Positions 45,144-53,572 of a stretch of DNA of 64,000 bases are shown in pieces. Below the pieces are notes generated by a model. The model made no database searches. It had not been told where the DNA came from and worked only from the letters and a program-made list of their open reading frames with translations. A program made the position numbers and the translations under genes. Source of the DNA: Trinickia fusca (GTDB lineage Bacteria > Pseudomonadota > Gammaproteobacteria > Burkholderiales > Burkholderiaceae); NCBI RefSeq assembly GCF_003628145.1, contig NZ_RBZV01000002.1, positions 744,001 through 808,000 on the forward strand, given 5' to 3'. Position 1 is the first letter of the stretch. Every line of letters begins with the position of its first letter.

Positions 45144-46961
45144 CTACTCGCCCTTCTTCTCGCCGCTTGCCCCTCGATTGGAGGCAGATGATTCCATCTC
45201 CGGCTGAAGCGCCAGCAATTTCCCGATGAACTGTGTCAACTTGCCTCCTGCCTCATAACTGCGCCATAACAACAGCGAAAAATTGGCCCGAAAATTCTCC
45301 GGCTCAAATAGGCGCAGACGATGGACATTCTGCATGGCTTCGTCGTCGCGCCCAAGCAGAGCGAGCGCAACGGCGTAGTTCGTCATCACTTGTGACGTCG
45401 GTAAAACCGCGAGCGCATCACGCTGCAATTGCAAGCGGGCTTCCGGGTGGTCGGAGTTGACCGAAATGCCGGCCGCAGCGGCGAATGTCCCATAGGGATT
45501 CAACAGGATCGCGGGAGCCTCCCGGTAATGCGCAAACGCTACCGGTAGATCGGGTGCACCGAACAAGTGTTCGAGCTTACGCATGTCGCTGGTCGACACC
45601 AGCAATCCAGCGAGCATAGGCGGCAACAATAGCGCGCAAAGGGCGTGTGCGGAGCGCACGCTGGGCCACCGCAACGGTCGGGTATCGAGCGCCCCCAACA
45701 CAAAGGCGCACGGAAGCAAGAAGTAGGCGTAGTGCAGCGGATATTCGAGCAGGGCATGGGCGAACGTCGTCCCCAGCATACACAGCCAGAAGGCGCGCTT
45801 GCCGGTCAATGCATGCAGCTTGGCCCTCACTGTCCACCTCGCCATCCCCACGACGAACACGCCGAAACCGAGCAAGCCCGTTTGCGCCAGCAGATCCAGC
45901 AAAACGTTATGTGCGCTCGTCGCTGCCACAACCGGCCCCAAGCGGTCGATATGCTGATATTGCCAATAGGGGAAACTGCCCCAGCCACCGCCCAGATAGG
46001 GTGAACTCAGGAACATCCGCCATCCGTAACGCCATAGATGTTGGCGTGCGCTCACATCGCCGGTCGCGAGCCGCTCGAAGCCGCTTCCGCCTAAGTTCAA
46101 GTGAAGAATCGTCCGATCCAGCCAGCCCAGCGACCAATAGGTGGCGAGATAAATCAATCCCAGCGCCAATGGAAGCGCGCAGGCCCGCAGCTTGCGAGCC
46201 CGGGACGAAAAGCCTGCGAGCACAGCCGGACGCTGCCAACGCAACATGCCGAACACCGCACCGATCAATACCACCTGAACTGGCGCGATACGGGAAGCGG
46301 TAACCACCATCCCCGCCGTCATCAAGATGATCAGAAGCCAGCCGCTTCGACGCCCCAAGACACGACGATCGAGCAAATACAGCACGCCGGCGAGCCCCCA
46401 TACGAGATAGGTCGCCAGGTGGTTCGGCTGAGCAAGATTGGCGAACAAGCGGCTGCTCGCACGTAGATCGATCCAGCCGTCGAACATGAACGCATTGGGC
46501 GGCAAGTAAGCCTGCACCACCTGAATCGCCACCGACACGAGTGCGCCCGCAGTCACCGCCACCGCGGCGGCGGCCGTCAAGCCGGCCAGGTTCCTCAGCC
46601 GAAAACCGGCATAAGTCAGGCACGTGGCTGCCGCCGAGTAGATCATCGCGACATGCATCGCCATGGGATTGACGATCGTCAAGCATGCGCTTTGCAGGCA
46701 CAGCAGCAAGAACAGACCTAAAGGGATGCACGCCACCCGGGGAAAATGTGTCGGCAGCGCGAGCGACGGCGAGGCAAACGACGGCAGCAGGATGAGCGCG
46801 AGCATGACGGCTGCCCATGCGCCCCCCGCGGCGAGTTCATTGTAGAACGACGCCAACGGCTGGCGATGCACAGGGATCAGATAGGGTAGCGTCAGCGCAA
46901 CGACGATGAGCGCCAGGACAATAGTCCGAAACGAAAGAACACGAGGCACGGATGGGACCAA
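45144..46961 (-). CDS. PglL/Wzy-type O-oligosaccharyltransferase (O-antigen ligase family)
   Basis: 605 residues. About a dozen hydrophobic helices, from LSFRTIVLALIVVALTLPYL to LCALLLPPMLAGLLV. The Wzy_C/PglL signature region is a large periplasmic loop with HLWRYGWRMFLSSPYLGGGWGSF and SAHNVLLDLLAQTGLLG, then HALLEYPLHYAYFLLP, which is typical of protein O-glycosyltransferases. A soluble C-terminal part (about 430-605) has TPR-like ALALLGRDDEAMQNVHRL. PglL-type enzymes move lipid-linked glycans onto pilins. Its position as last gene of the pilus locus suggests the pilins as substrates; a general glycosylation role or an O-antigen role cannot be excluded. There are 178 bases between it and the transglycosylase gene. 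Confidence 0.78.
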   Translation of the reverse strand: MVPSVPRVLSFRTIVLALIVVALTLPYLIPVHRQPLASFYNELAAGGAWAAVMLALILLPSFASPSLALPTHFPRVACIPLGLFLLLCLQSACLTIVNPMAMHVAMIYSAAATCLTYAGFRLRNLAGLTAAAAVAVTAGALVSVAIQVVQAYLPPNAFMFDGWIDLRASSRLFANLAQPNHLATYLVWGLAGVLYLLDRRVLGRRSGWLLIILMTAGMVVTASRIAPVQVVLIGAVFGMLRWQRPAVLAGFSSRARKLRACALPLALGLIYLATYWSLGWLDRTILHLNLGGSGFERLATGDVSARQHLWRYGWRMFLSSPYLGGGWGSFPYWQYQHIDRLGPVVAATSAHNVLLDLLAQTGLLGFGVFVVGMARWTVRAKLHALTGKRAFWLCMLGTTFAHALLEYPLHYAYFLLPCAFVLGALDTRPLRWPSVRSAHALCALLLPPMLAGLLVSTSDMRKLEHLFGAPDLPVAFAHYREAPAILLNPYGTFAAAAGISVNSDHPEARLQLQRDALAVLPTSQVMTNYAVALALLGRDDEAMQNVHRLRLFEPENFRANFSLLLWRSYEAGGKLTQFIGKLLALQPEMESSASNRGASGEKKGE

Positions 46962-47139
46962 CTGAGTAAAGGCGGGATCGACGGTTGGCGTGTCTCATGC
47001 GAACACGCTCCATCAAGGGAAACCAGACGAGGACGCGAGACGATAATTTCGCACACATCGGCACCACGACACGCAGAGCGCGATATTTTCATACCATGCG
47101 CAACGCTCTGGTAAAGACTGAATTCGATACGGCGACGCC

Positions 47140-47565
47140 CTATCCGGGTCTTGAGAACAACCTCTCGTAGGCTTCTTTGACTTTTATCGCGTACCCGCGC
47201 TTCAGCGCCGGCGTGTTGGAATGGTAGCGGCCGACGCCGGCCCACACGTCACCGCCCTCCGAGGCGATCGCGCGACTCAGGATCCAAGCACCGACTTCGA
47301 TGTTGTAACAACCGTCGTCACGCAGGCGCACATAGGCATCACGCTGGTTGCCCCCGAATTGCGCCTGGGCGACGAGATCGAGCCAGGCGCCGGTGTTGAT
47401 CTGCATCAACCCAAGGTCTTCGGTCGCATTGCGATTATGAGCAACCGTGCCGATTGCACCGCCCTCCACCGACATCACCGATATCAACAGCTGAGGCGGC
47501 ACCTGCATCGCATCGCCAGCGCGCAGCACGCAGGTCAGCAAGGCGGCCGTCAATCCGGAAACCAT
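47140..47565 (-). CDS. Pilus-associated lytic transglycosylase (PilT of R64-type systems)
   Basis: 141 residues from ATG 47565. A small SLT domain: the catalytic Glu is E34 in ISVMSVEGG, followed by EDLGLMQINTGAW and CYNIEVGAWILSRAI, and WAGVGRYHSN near the end. The N-terminal LTAALLTCVLRAGDAM could be a poor signal sequence. It opens the peptidoglycan so that the pilus machine can span the wall. The name is confusing: in the R64 thin-pilus operon PilT is a transglycosylase, not the retraction ATPase. It starts 32 bases after the prepilin peptidase stop. Confidence 0.85.
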   Translation of the reverse strand: MVSGLTAALLTCVLRAGDAMQVPPQLLISVMSVEGGAIGTVAHNRNATEDLGLMQINTGAWLDLVAQAQFGGNQRDAYVRLRDDGCYNIEVGAWILSRAIASEGGDVWAGVGRYHSNTPALKRGYAIKVKEAYERLFSRPG

Positions 47566-47596
47566 GTCCTGACTCTCTTCTTCATCATTTTTTTGT

Positions 47597-48412
47597 TCAC
47601 CACGTCCAGCCGCCTTGGAGCACGGCACGCCAGGCCGGCAACGCCCACTGAGCGGCGATCCAGCCCAGCGCCAGCGCCGGCCCCATCGGAACGAACAGGC
47701 GCCCCCGGCGACGCAGCGGCCAGGCATAGGCCAGGAAGCCCAGCGACGCCACCAGCAAGAACAGGGGTAGCGCGGTCAACCCGAGCCAGGCGCCGGCGGC
47801 AGCGGCCAAGGCGATATCGCCGCCCGCCACGAGATCGGCGCGGCGCGCGAAGCCCACCACCTTCATCGCCAGCCACATCAGCACACAGCCGCCGAAGGCG
47901 CCTTGGATTCTGTCCATCGCATCGGCAGAGAACGGCGAAGACAGCAGCCCGAGCCAAAACAGCGGCTGCGTAACGACGGCCGGCAACCATTGCTCGCGCC
48001 AATCGATCCAGGCGAGAAACAGTAAAACCAGCCACAGCAAAGCGGCGCTGATGCCAGTCCACGCGAAGCCGAAATACGCCAGCGCCGCACACGCGCCGCC
48101 GCCGCCCAGCGCCTCGAGCAGCGGATAGGCAGGTGGCACCCGCGCGCCGCAATGCGCGCAGCGCCCCCGCGCCAGCAGATAGCCGACCACGGGAATCAGA
48201 TAAGGCCAGCCGATGCGCACCGCGCAGGCATCGCAGCGGGACGGCGGATGACAGAGCGTCAGATCCGGCTGCGGCTCCGGCCGCCAGCCCAGTTGATGCG
48301 GCAGGCGGTCGGCGGCCAGGCAGGCGAAGCTCGTCAGCGACGCGCCGGCGAATGCGGCGAAGACGTAGAGTGGCCAATGCGGAACATCGGGCGCTGCAAG
48401 TGCGATCGTCAT
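47597..48412 (-). CDS. pilU: Prepilin peptidase PilU (PilD/TcpJ family)
   Basis: 271 residues from ATG 48412, which overlaps the pilV stop as ATGA; a GTG two codons upstream is the alternative. It is an aspartic membrane protease that removes the prepilin leader. The N-terminal zinc motif is C60/C63 and C85/C88. The catalytic aspartates are D137 (LAWIDWREQWLP) and D199 (LVAGGDIALA, GGD instead of the more common GAGD). Several transmembrane helices are present. It should process both PilS prepilins and PilV. Confidence 0.9.
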   Translation of the reverse strand: MTIALAAPDVPHWPLYVFAAFAGASLTSFACLAADRLPHQLGWRPEPQPDLTLCHPPSRCDACAVRIGWPYLIPVVGYLLARGRCAHCGARVPPAYPLLEALGGGGACAALAYFGFAWTGISAALLWLVLLFLAWIDWREQWLPAVVTQPLFWLGLLSSPFSADAMDRIQGAFGGCVLMWLAMKVVGFARRADLVAGGDIALAAAAGAWLGLTALPLFLLVASLGFLAYAWPLRRRGRLFVPMGPALALGWIAAQWALPAWRAVLQGGWTW

Positions 48413-50457
48413 GGGCACGCAGCACCGCAGAGCGCGCGTTCGCTGTCGTTCAGCGGCTGGTGGATCGCGTATTTCAGCTTGATCAAATCAAGCCGTTGCC
48501 GGGCCAGGTCGGCCTTCAGTTCGACGTTTTGCCCGGTCAGGTTCTGCACCTGGGCTTGCAGTGAGGCATCGTCCTGCCGTAGCTTCGCAATGTCCTGCTT
48601 GAGCGACGCGACGGCGTCGTTCAGCATGTGGTGCAGGGTTTTGACGGCTTCGATGAGGGGGGCGACGAGACTGCCATACTTCACGGCTTTCATGCCACTC
48701 ACATCGCTCACCTCCACGATGGAAGGAAATACCTTTTCGACCTCCTGAGCGATCACACCAATCGATGGTTTGCCATCCTTTTTCCATTTAAACGAATACC
48801 CGTTCAGGCGCTCTATTTCATTCAGCGCGCCAGCAAGCGGCTCAATATTCGTTTTCAATCTGCGATCTGAAGAATCGTAAGCGATACCATTCCCATTGAG
48901 CCTCATATCGCCCCACACTCTAAAATTGCCATACATGGTGAAGTACGAGGTCGCGGCAAACGGACCGCCGCTCACTTGATCGCTTACACAACCGTCATGC
49001 CCCCCCGAACCATAATGACCACCCATGCAGACGTAGTAGTTATCGCCACCATTAGGGGCCGTCGCGGAAGTAGTCTGCAAGGTATTGATATACATCCCTG
49101 AGTTCCCCCCTCTATTTGCAAATGTCGTCGCCCCCTTGCTATAAAAAGTGGTGTTTCCATCGGGCCTCAATTGGATCTTCGCATCACTGGGATAGACTCC
49201 AAAAACTGAAAATCCATCCTTACCCCCGGGGTACACGTTGACACTACCATCACCTTCATTATTAGCATAAAAATTGATTTCACCACCGTTCCCATTGGCC
49301 GTCACGTTAACGACTCCCTTTACGCCGTTGGCCACCGGCGCATTGATGTCGAGTTCACCATTCGGCTTGCTGTCAAATACCGTAACCCAGTCGCCGCCAG
49401 CATTATCTTGACGCCCCACGATGCGAGGCTCTTCCGCACTCCACGTCGAACTGCCCGCCCCGCTCACCCCATGGGTCAACGTAAAGCTCTCCCCAAAAGT
49501 ATTGTTCACGCTGAAGCTATTGCTCCCTGCCTCGCCTAGTTTTAATTCCGTGTTATTGGCATAGAGGTGAAACTGCTGTGTCGCCGCGCTACCCATCGAG
49601 ATGTTGGGCGTGGTCGTCAAAGTACCGATATTGATATCGCTGCCCGCCCCTTGCGCCCCTTGATACTCATTTGCCTGCACCGCCGACGCATTCTTCAGCG
49701 CATTACCGTTGACGTCGATATCGACGCCCGTATCCAGTTTATAAAACTGCTGATCCAGCCCGCTTTTACGCCCGAGCCACGGACCATTGTTACTGCTTCC
49801 AGCGCCGTATCCCATGCCCACCAGCGCCATCACGTGGCCAACGTCCGGCGTAGCGCCCCCTGCATGCCAGTCCGCCGCTCTTTCCTTCCAACCACCTCCA
49901 GCCCCGTCGATATTATTGCGATCGATCGTGCGGCTCATATAACCGCCCGCCGCCCCACTCAGATTGACGATCTGCCCCGCCTGATCATCGCTGAACGACG
50001 TGCCGCCATGAGTCGTGACCAAGCCCTTTATCAAGTACTGCGGCACACCGGATGTCGGGCCGATATAGGCCGGGTTGTTGACGGCCCTCAACAGCAGCGC
50101 AACAGATTGGCCGTTACTGAACGTGTTCTGAATCGACTGCGACAATTCACCGTCGTCTTGCAGATTTTTCACCGTCTTGGTGATCACAGTCCCAAGCCGA
50201 ACGCGGCCAGGGTCCAAATCCCCACCGCTGCCCAGCAACACTCCCGTGTTCTTGATGATGTACGCATCGCCCGCACGCGCAATCGCCATCAGATGCTGCG
50301 CATCGCTTCGACGTTTCATTTTCTGGGCTGCGTTCACCGTGTAAAAGGTGATACCGGACATGACCACCGCCGCCAACGCAAGCGCCATTCCCACCTCCAG
50401 CAGGCTCAGCCCAAGCCCAGATCGACGCGGAGGCATTGCGTCATATTGCTTCATCAT
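48409..50457 (-). CDS. pilV: PilV-type minor pilin/tip adhesin with C-terminal Peptidase_S74 chaperone
   Basis: 682 residues. The start ATG 50457 follows AGGAG with seven bases of spacing. The N-terminus is a type IV prepilin: cleavage after G16, mature LSLLEVGMALALAAVV with Glu5. Residues about 40-250 look like the PilV constant domain. A long Asn/Gly/Ser-rich beta-type shaft follows, like phage tail fibres. From S530 the C-terminal 153 residues are an intramolecular chaperone, with the autocleavage motif SDRRLK (S530, K535), IGVIAQEVEKVFPS and a terminal coiled coil. S74 domains trimerise fibre proteins and then cut themselves off before the Ser. In R64 this region is the shufflon; here I see no inversion repeats or recombinase. 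Confidence 0.87.
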   Translation of the reverse strand: MMKQYDAMPPRRSGLGLSLLEVGMALALAAVVMSGITFYTVNAAQKMKRRSDAQHLMAIARAGDAYIIKNTGVLLGSGGDLDPGRVRLGTVITKTVKNLQDDGELSQSIQNTFSNGQSVALLLRAVNNPAYIGPTSGVPQYLIKGLVTTHGGTSFSDDQAGQIVNLSGAAGGYMSRTIDRNNIDGAGGGWKERAADWHAGGATPDVGHVMALVGMGYGAGSSNNGPWLGRKSGLDQQFYKLDTGVDIDVNGNALKNASAVQANEYQGAQGAGSDINIGTLTTTPNISMGSAATQQFHLYANNTELKLGEAGSNSFSVNNTFGESFTLTHGVSGAGSSTWSAEEPRIVGRQDNAGGDWVTVFDSKPNGELDINAPVANGVKGVVNVTANGNGGEINFYANNEGDGSVNVYPGGKDGFSVFGVYPSDAKIQLRPDGNTTFYSKGATTFANRGGNSGMYINTLQTTSATAPNGGDNYYVCMGGHYGSGGHDGCVSDQVSGGPFAATSYFTMYGNFRVWGDMRLNGNGIAYDSSDRRLKTNIEPLAGALNEIERLNGYSFKWKKDGKPSIGVIAQEVEKVFPSIVEVSDVSGMKAVKYGSLVAPLIEAVKTLHHMLNDAVASLKQDIAKLRQDDASLQAQVQNLTGQNVELKADLARQRLDLIKLKYAIHQPLNDSERALCGAACP

Positions 50458-50563
50458 GAAACAGCTCCTCGAACCACTATGCAGGTCCGGATAAACGATG
50501 TGTAAATCAATGGCCTTAAGCAGATGTGCCGTGCACGGCCGCAAACGGCAACCTCGCTATCGG

Positions 50564-51079
50564 CTATGGCATTGCCTGCGCAATGATCGGATTGCCGTTT
50601 ACCAATGTGTGCGAGCCCTGCTGCGCAGCCACGGTATCGGTGCTGGTCCCATTGCGGCTCACGATATGTCCCGCCTGCCAATAGCCGACACCATCGGCAC
50701 CGCCGGCATCGAGGATGAGCGCCGCGCTCACGCTCCCCCACAAGGCACCCCGCGCCGCCGCATTCGACTCGTCGACGAACGCCACGATGCGATTGGAACC
50801 GGTGTCATACCGGGCAACGAACAGCCCGGAACGGTACAGCGGCGCGTCAGTGATGCTGGCGTTGAGCCTCGCGCTCGTATCGATATCCCCGCCGCCCTTA
50901 CATTCGGCCGGCGGCGCCGCTTCTTCGCACAGATTGACCGCTGCGAGATATTGCGCGTTCAGCAATTGCGCGATGACGCCGGCCCTGGCCGCCTGCTGGT
51001 CGCCCTCGATATCGCTACGCATCATGACGGGCACGGCAGCCAATACGCTGAACAGCACCACCATCACCATCGCCAGCAT
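50564..51079 (-). CDS. PilM-like small pilus protein with one membrane helix
   Basis: 171 residues. It starts with a hydrophobic helix (LAMVMVVLFSVLAAVPVMM), then a region with RSDIEGDQQAARAGVIAQLLNAQYLAAVN. Two cysteines at about 52 and 60 could form a disulfide. The arrangement of a single anchor, a conserved short helix and a periplasmic domain, and its place in the operon, suggest PilM of the R64 system, a small inner-membrane or basal-body protein. It has no prepilin leader, so a pilin is unlikely. It begins nine bases after the ATPase stop and ends 106 bases before pilV. Confidence 0.5.
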   Translation of the reverse strand: MLAMVMVVLFSVLAAVPVMMRSDIEGDQQAARAGVIAQLLNAQYLAAVNLCEEAAPPAECKGGGDIDTSARLNASITDAPLYRSGLFVARYDTGSNRIVAFVDESNAAARGALWGSVSAALILDAGGADGVGYWQAGHIVSRNGTSTDTVAAQQGSHTLVNGNPIIAQAMP

Positions 51080-51088
51080 CCCGGACCC

Positions 51089-52078
51089 TTATAGTTCGAC
51101 CGGCGACAAGCCGCGCGCGATGCGCATGCGCTGCGCCTCGATATCGGTGCTCAATTGTTCCAGCTTGCCGCCGCGAATCTTCGCGCGCAGCCCGTGTTCG
51201 TTGCCGAAGCAAAGCATGTCCGCTTGCAGCACACGCCGGCCCGGCCGCTCGGGATCTTTCACCAATGCCTGGTGCACGACGGCCGCCAGACCGTCGGCCA
51301 GAATCGAGCGGGCCAAGTCCGTCGAGCCGGTAGCCGCGGCAGCGATCTGTTGCAACGCGAGAATCGCACCGGGCAGCGAATTGCCGTGAATCGTCGCGAG
51401 CACGAGGTGGCCGTTGACCGCCGCGCGGATGGCTTCGTTGGCGACATTCGGCGAGCGGATCTCCCCCAGCATGATGAACCGCGGGTTATAGCGCATCGCC
51501 GCGATCATGGCGACGTCGTAACCGCCCGCCGCATGGGCATCCACCTGGTACCACAGGCCCTGCCCCTGCTCCCCGTAATTGCCCTGCACCGGGATCTCGG
51601 GTGGATCCTCGACGGCGATGGCAATGTCGCCGCGCGTCGAAACGTATTCGTTGAGCAACGAATAGATCGTGGTAGTTTTACCGGAGCCCGTCGCACCGGC
51701 CAGCAAAATCATGCCCGAGCTCCCCCCCAAGGCACGCAGCGCCGCAGCCACCGCCGGCTTCAATCCGAGCGCATCCAGTGGTGGCACTGGATATTTAGGA
51801 CGTCGCATGAAATAACCGACGCCGTCCAAAGTTTGGACACGCGCGACCCGGTACGGCACCTCGTCGATGCGCAGAAAAAATTCGCGAGGGCGGTTCTCGC
51901 TCTCGATCACGTCCAGGACGCGCCGGACTTCCGGCTGCAGTTCCGCCGGCAACTCGGTAATCGGCCCTTCGAAGCCCACGGCATGGCGTAGAAAGCCACG
52001 TCCGTCCGGCCAAATCATCAAGTCGGAGAATTCGAGATCGACGAGGCGCATACCCGCCACGATCGGAGTACATTCCAT
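51089..52078 (-). CDS. Second PilT/GspE-like secretion ATPase
   Basis: 329 residues of the type II/IV secretion ATPase family. The N-terminal domain (1-100) is followed by Walker A GATGSGKTT (128-136), an AVEDPPEIPVQGNYG Asp-box, FIMLGEIRS as Walker B and the His-box in LVLATIHGNSLPGAI. It is much shorter than PilQ and lacks the C-terminal zinc motif, so it resembles retraction-type PilT ATPases. A second motor is not part of the R64 pil operon. It is preceded by 126 AT-rich bases that may hold an internal promoter, and may drive retraction or act as a DotB/TraJ-like ATPase. Confidence 0.82.
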   Translation of the reverse strand: MECTPIVAGMRLVDLEFSDLMIWPDGRGFLRHAVGFEGPITELPAELQPEVRRVLDVIESENRPREFFLRIDEVPYRVARVQTLDGVGYFMRRPKYPVPPLDALGLKPAVAAALRALGGSSGMILLAGATGSGKTTTIYSLLNEYVSTRGDIAIAVEDPPEIPVQGNYGEQGQGLWYQVDAHAAGGYDVAMIAAMRYNPRFIMLGEIRSPNVANEAIRAAVNGHLVLATIHGNSLPGAILALQQIAAAATGSTDLARSILADGLAAVVHQALVKDPERPGRRVLQADMLCFGNEHGLRAKIRGGKLEQLSTDIEAQRMRIARGLSPVEL

Positions 52079-52204
52079 TTGAATCGCACCAATATCATTA
52101 AGTACTACTAATCAACAAAATTCCTATCTATGCATACGGCAGATAGCGCTTCGCGTCAGCCTAAAGATACGAACACGGGAAAACCATGATCCAATGAAAT
52201 AGAT
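52079..52204 (-). promoter_or_regulatory. AT-rich gap with possible internal promoter in the pil operon
   Basis: The 126 bases between pilR and the second ATPase are markedly richer in A and T than the surrounding genes and are the first clear break after the overlapping pilP-pilQ-pilR set. No hairpin terminator is evident. An internal promoter for the ATPase-pilM-pilV-pilU part is plausible; I cannot place -35/-10 boxes with certainty. Confidence 0.3.
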
Positions 52205-53572
52205 TCAATGTGCGGCATTCGATATTTGTTGCTGCAACGTGAACATGCCGGCCGCAATCCACATGAACATCAATCCCATGACGACGATCGCGACATTGCG
52301 AAGCATGTCCATTTGCGTCTGAATCAATTCAACCGAATCATCGAGCCATTGGCGCGACAACCGGTCGAGCATGTCCTCGAAACCTTCGAGTGATGCATAG
52401 GAGCGGATGTCGATCACCATTTCCCAGCTCGGGAATCGATAGCCCGTCAGGTGGAGCGCGTCACCGATATTCTTGGCCCCGTTCAATACCAGGCGCCGCG
52501 TGGCGGCCAAGCGCTCCTTGTACCAGGGCGGCGCCGTCTGGTGAATGATGCGCAACGCTTCCGGCACCGGAACACCTGCATGCAATAGCGCGCTGAGCGA
52601 GATCAGGAAGCTCGACCCGATCGCCAGCCGGTACAACGACCATGGCGGCACGCGGTCGAATACCCGGCGCAAGCGGCCGGTCCAAGACCCCAACGTGGCG
52701 AGTATCAGGCTCAGCACCCCACCACAGGCCACCAATACGATCAACATCCAATGCGTGACGAAATCCGCCAGCACCGCCATTTGCGCCCCTGTTCCCTGCC
52801 ACTTCTCGACCGGCAATATCTGCTTGAATGCCGGCACCACCTGATTGCCGAAGATATACAAATAGAAACAGGTGGTGGCGACTAGCACCAGCGGGTAGAT
52901 CAGACCAAAAATTGCACCGCGAATACGCTTTCTCGCGACGTTGATGAACAGGACGTCTTCGATCGCTTTATCGAGACGACCGGCGATTTCACCGGCGTCG
53001 AGCACCGACAATTCGTTCGCCGGCGCCCAGTCGGCAATCGCTCGCGCAAAGCTGCGGCCGTTGCGGATCGAGCGGCGCCAGTCGTCCACGACGATGGCCG
53101 CCGTCGTGCGAGGCTTCTTGCCCTCGAGCGACACATGGATGTAGATCTCGTCGAGCGCGTGCGTGATCGGTACCCCGTTCGCGATGAATTTTCCGAGCTT
53201 TTCGTACAAACGCATACGCAGCTTGCTCGAAAACATGAATTTGGTCAGCCATAGGTCGGCGCCCGTCAGCGGCTTGGGCCCCTTTTCGGCGCGCTTGGAA
53301 GCCTTGACACGGCTCGCTTTCCCCGGGGCACTCTTAGACGCAGCGGCCTTGTACAGATCTTCCGGCCGCATTACCGCTGTCGACGATTCAGTCGTCGCCT
53401 CCTGCGCACCCGCCAGCTCTGCGGGAAGCCCGGGGGTATCAACCGTGGCGGCACCCGAGCGGCCGAAAAGCGTCCGCGGCGCTTGCGACTTCTTGCGCTC
53501 ACGGATCGCCGCCACCGGTGCGCCGCCACGGCGCGGCAGCCTTTGCTTGAGGAGCTCAAACAGCTCAAACAT
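52205..53572 (-). CDS. pilR: Type IVb pilus inner-membrane platform protein PilR (GspF/PilC family)
   Basis: 455 residues. Two T2SSF domains with three hydrophobic segments: IFGLIYPLVLVATTCFYLYIF (about 230), WMLIVLVACGGVLSLILATLG (about 275) and AIVVMGLMFMWIAAGMFTL at the end. The N-terminal 110 residues are an extra Pro/Ala/Lys-rich cytoplasmic region not usual in GspF. It anchors the ATPase and moves pilins in the membrane. It starts inside the last eight bases of pilQ and is probably translationally coupled to it. Confidence 0.92.
   Translation of the reverse strand: MFELFELLKQRLPRRGGAPVAAIRERKKSQAPRTLFGRSGAATVDTPGLPAELAGAQEATTESSTAVMRPEDLYKAAASKSAPGKASRVKASKRAEKGPKPLTGADLWLTKFMFSSKLRMRLYEKLGKFIANGVPITHALDEIYIHVSLEGKKPRTTAAIVVDDWRRSIRNGRSFARAIADWAPANELSVLDAGEIAGRLDKAIEDVLFINVARKRIRGAIFGLIYPLVLVATTCFYLYIFGNQVVPAFKQILPVEKWQGTGAQMAVLADFVTHWMLIVLVACGGVLSLILATLGSWTGRLRRVFDRVPPWSLYRLAIGSSFLISLSALLHAGVPVPEALRIIHQTAPPWYKERLAATRRLVLNGAKNIGDALHLTGYRFPSWEMVIDIRSYASLEGFEDMLDRLSRQWLDDSVELIQTQMDMLRNVAIVVMGLMFMWIAAGMFTLQQQISNAAH

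Noticed and set aside
48409-50457. A shufflon in the pilV 3' region
   Set aside because: I found no 19-base sfx-like inverted repeats, no alternative C-terminal segments and no Rci-type recombinase next to pilV. The C-terminus is a single S74 domain.
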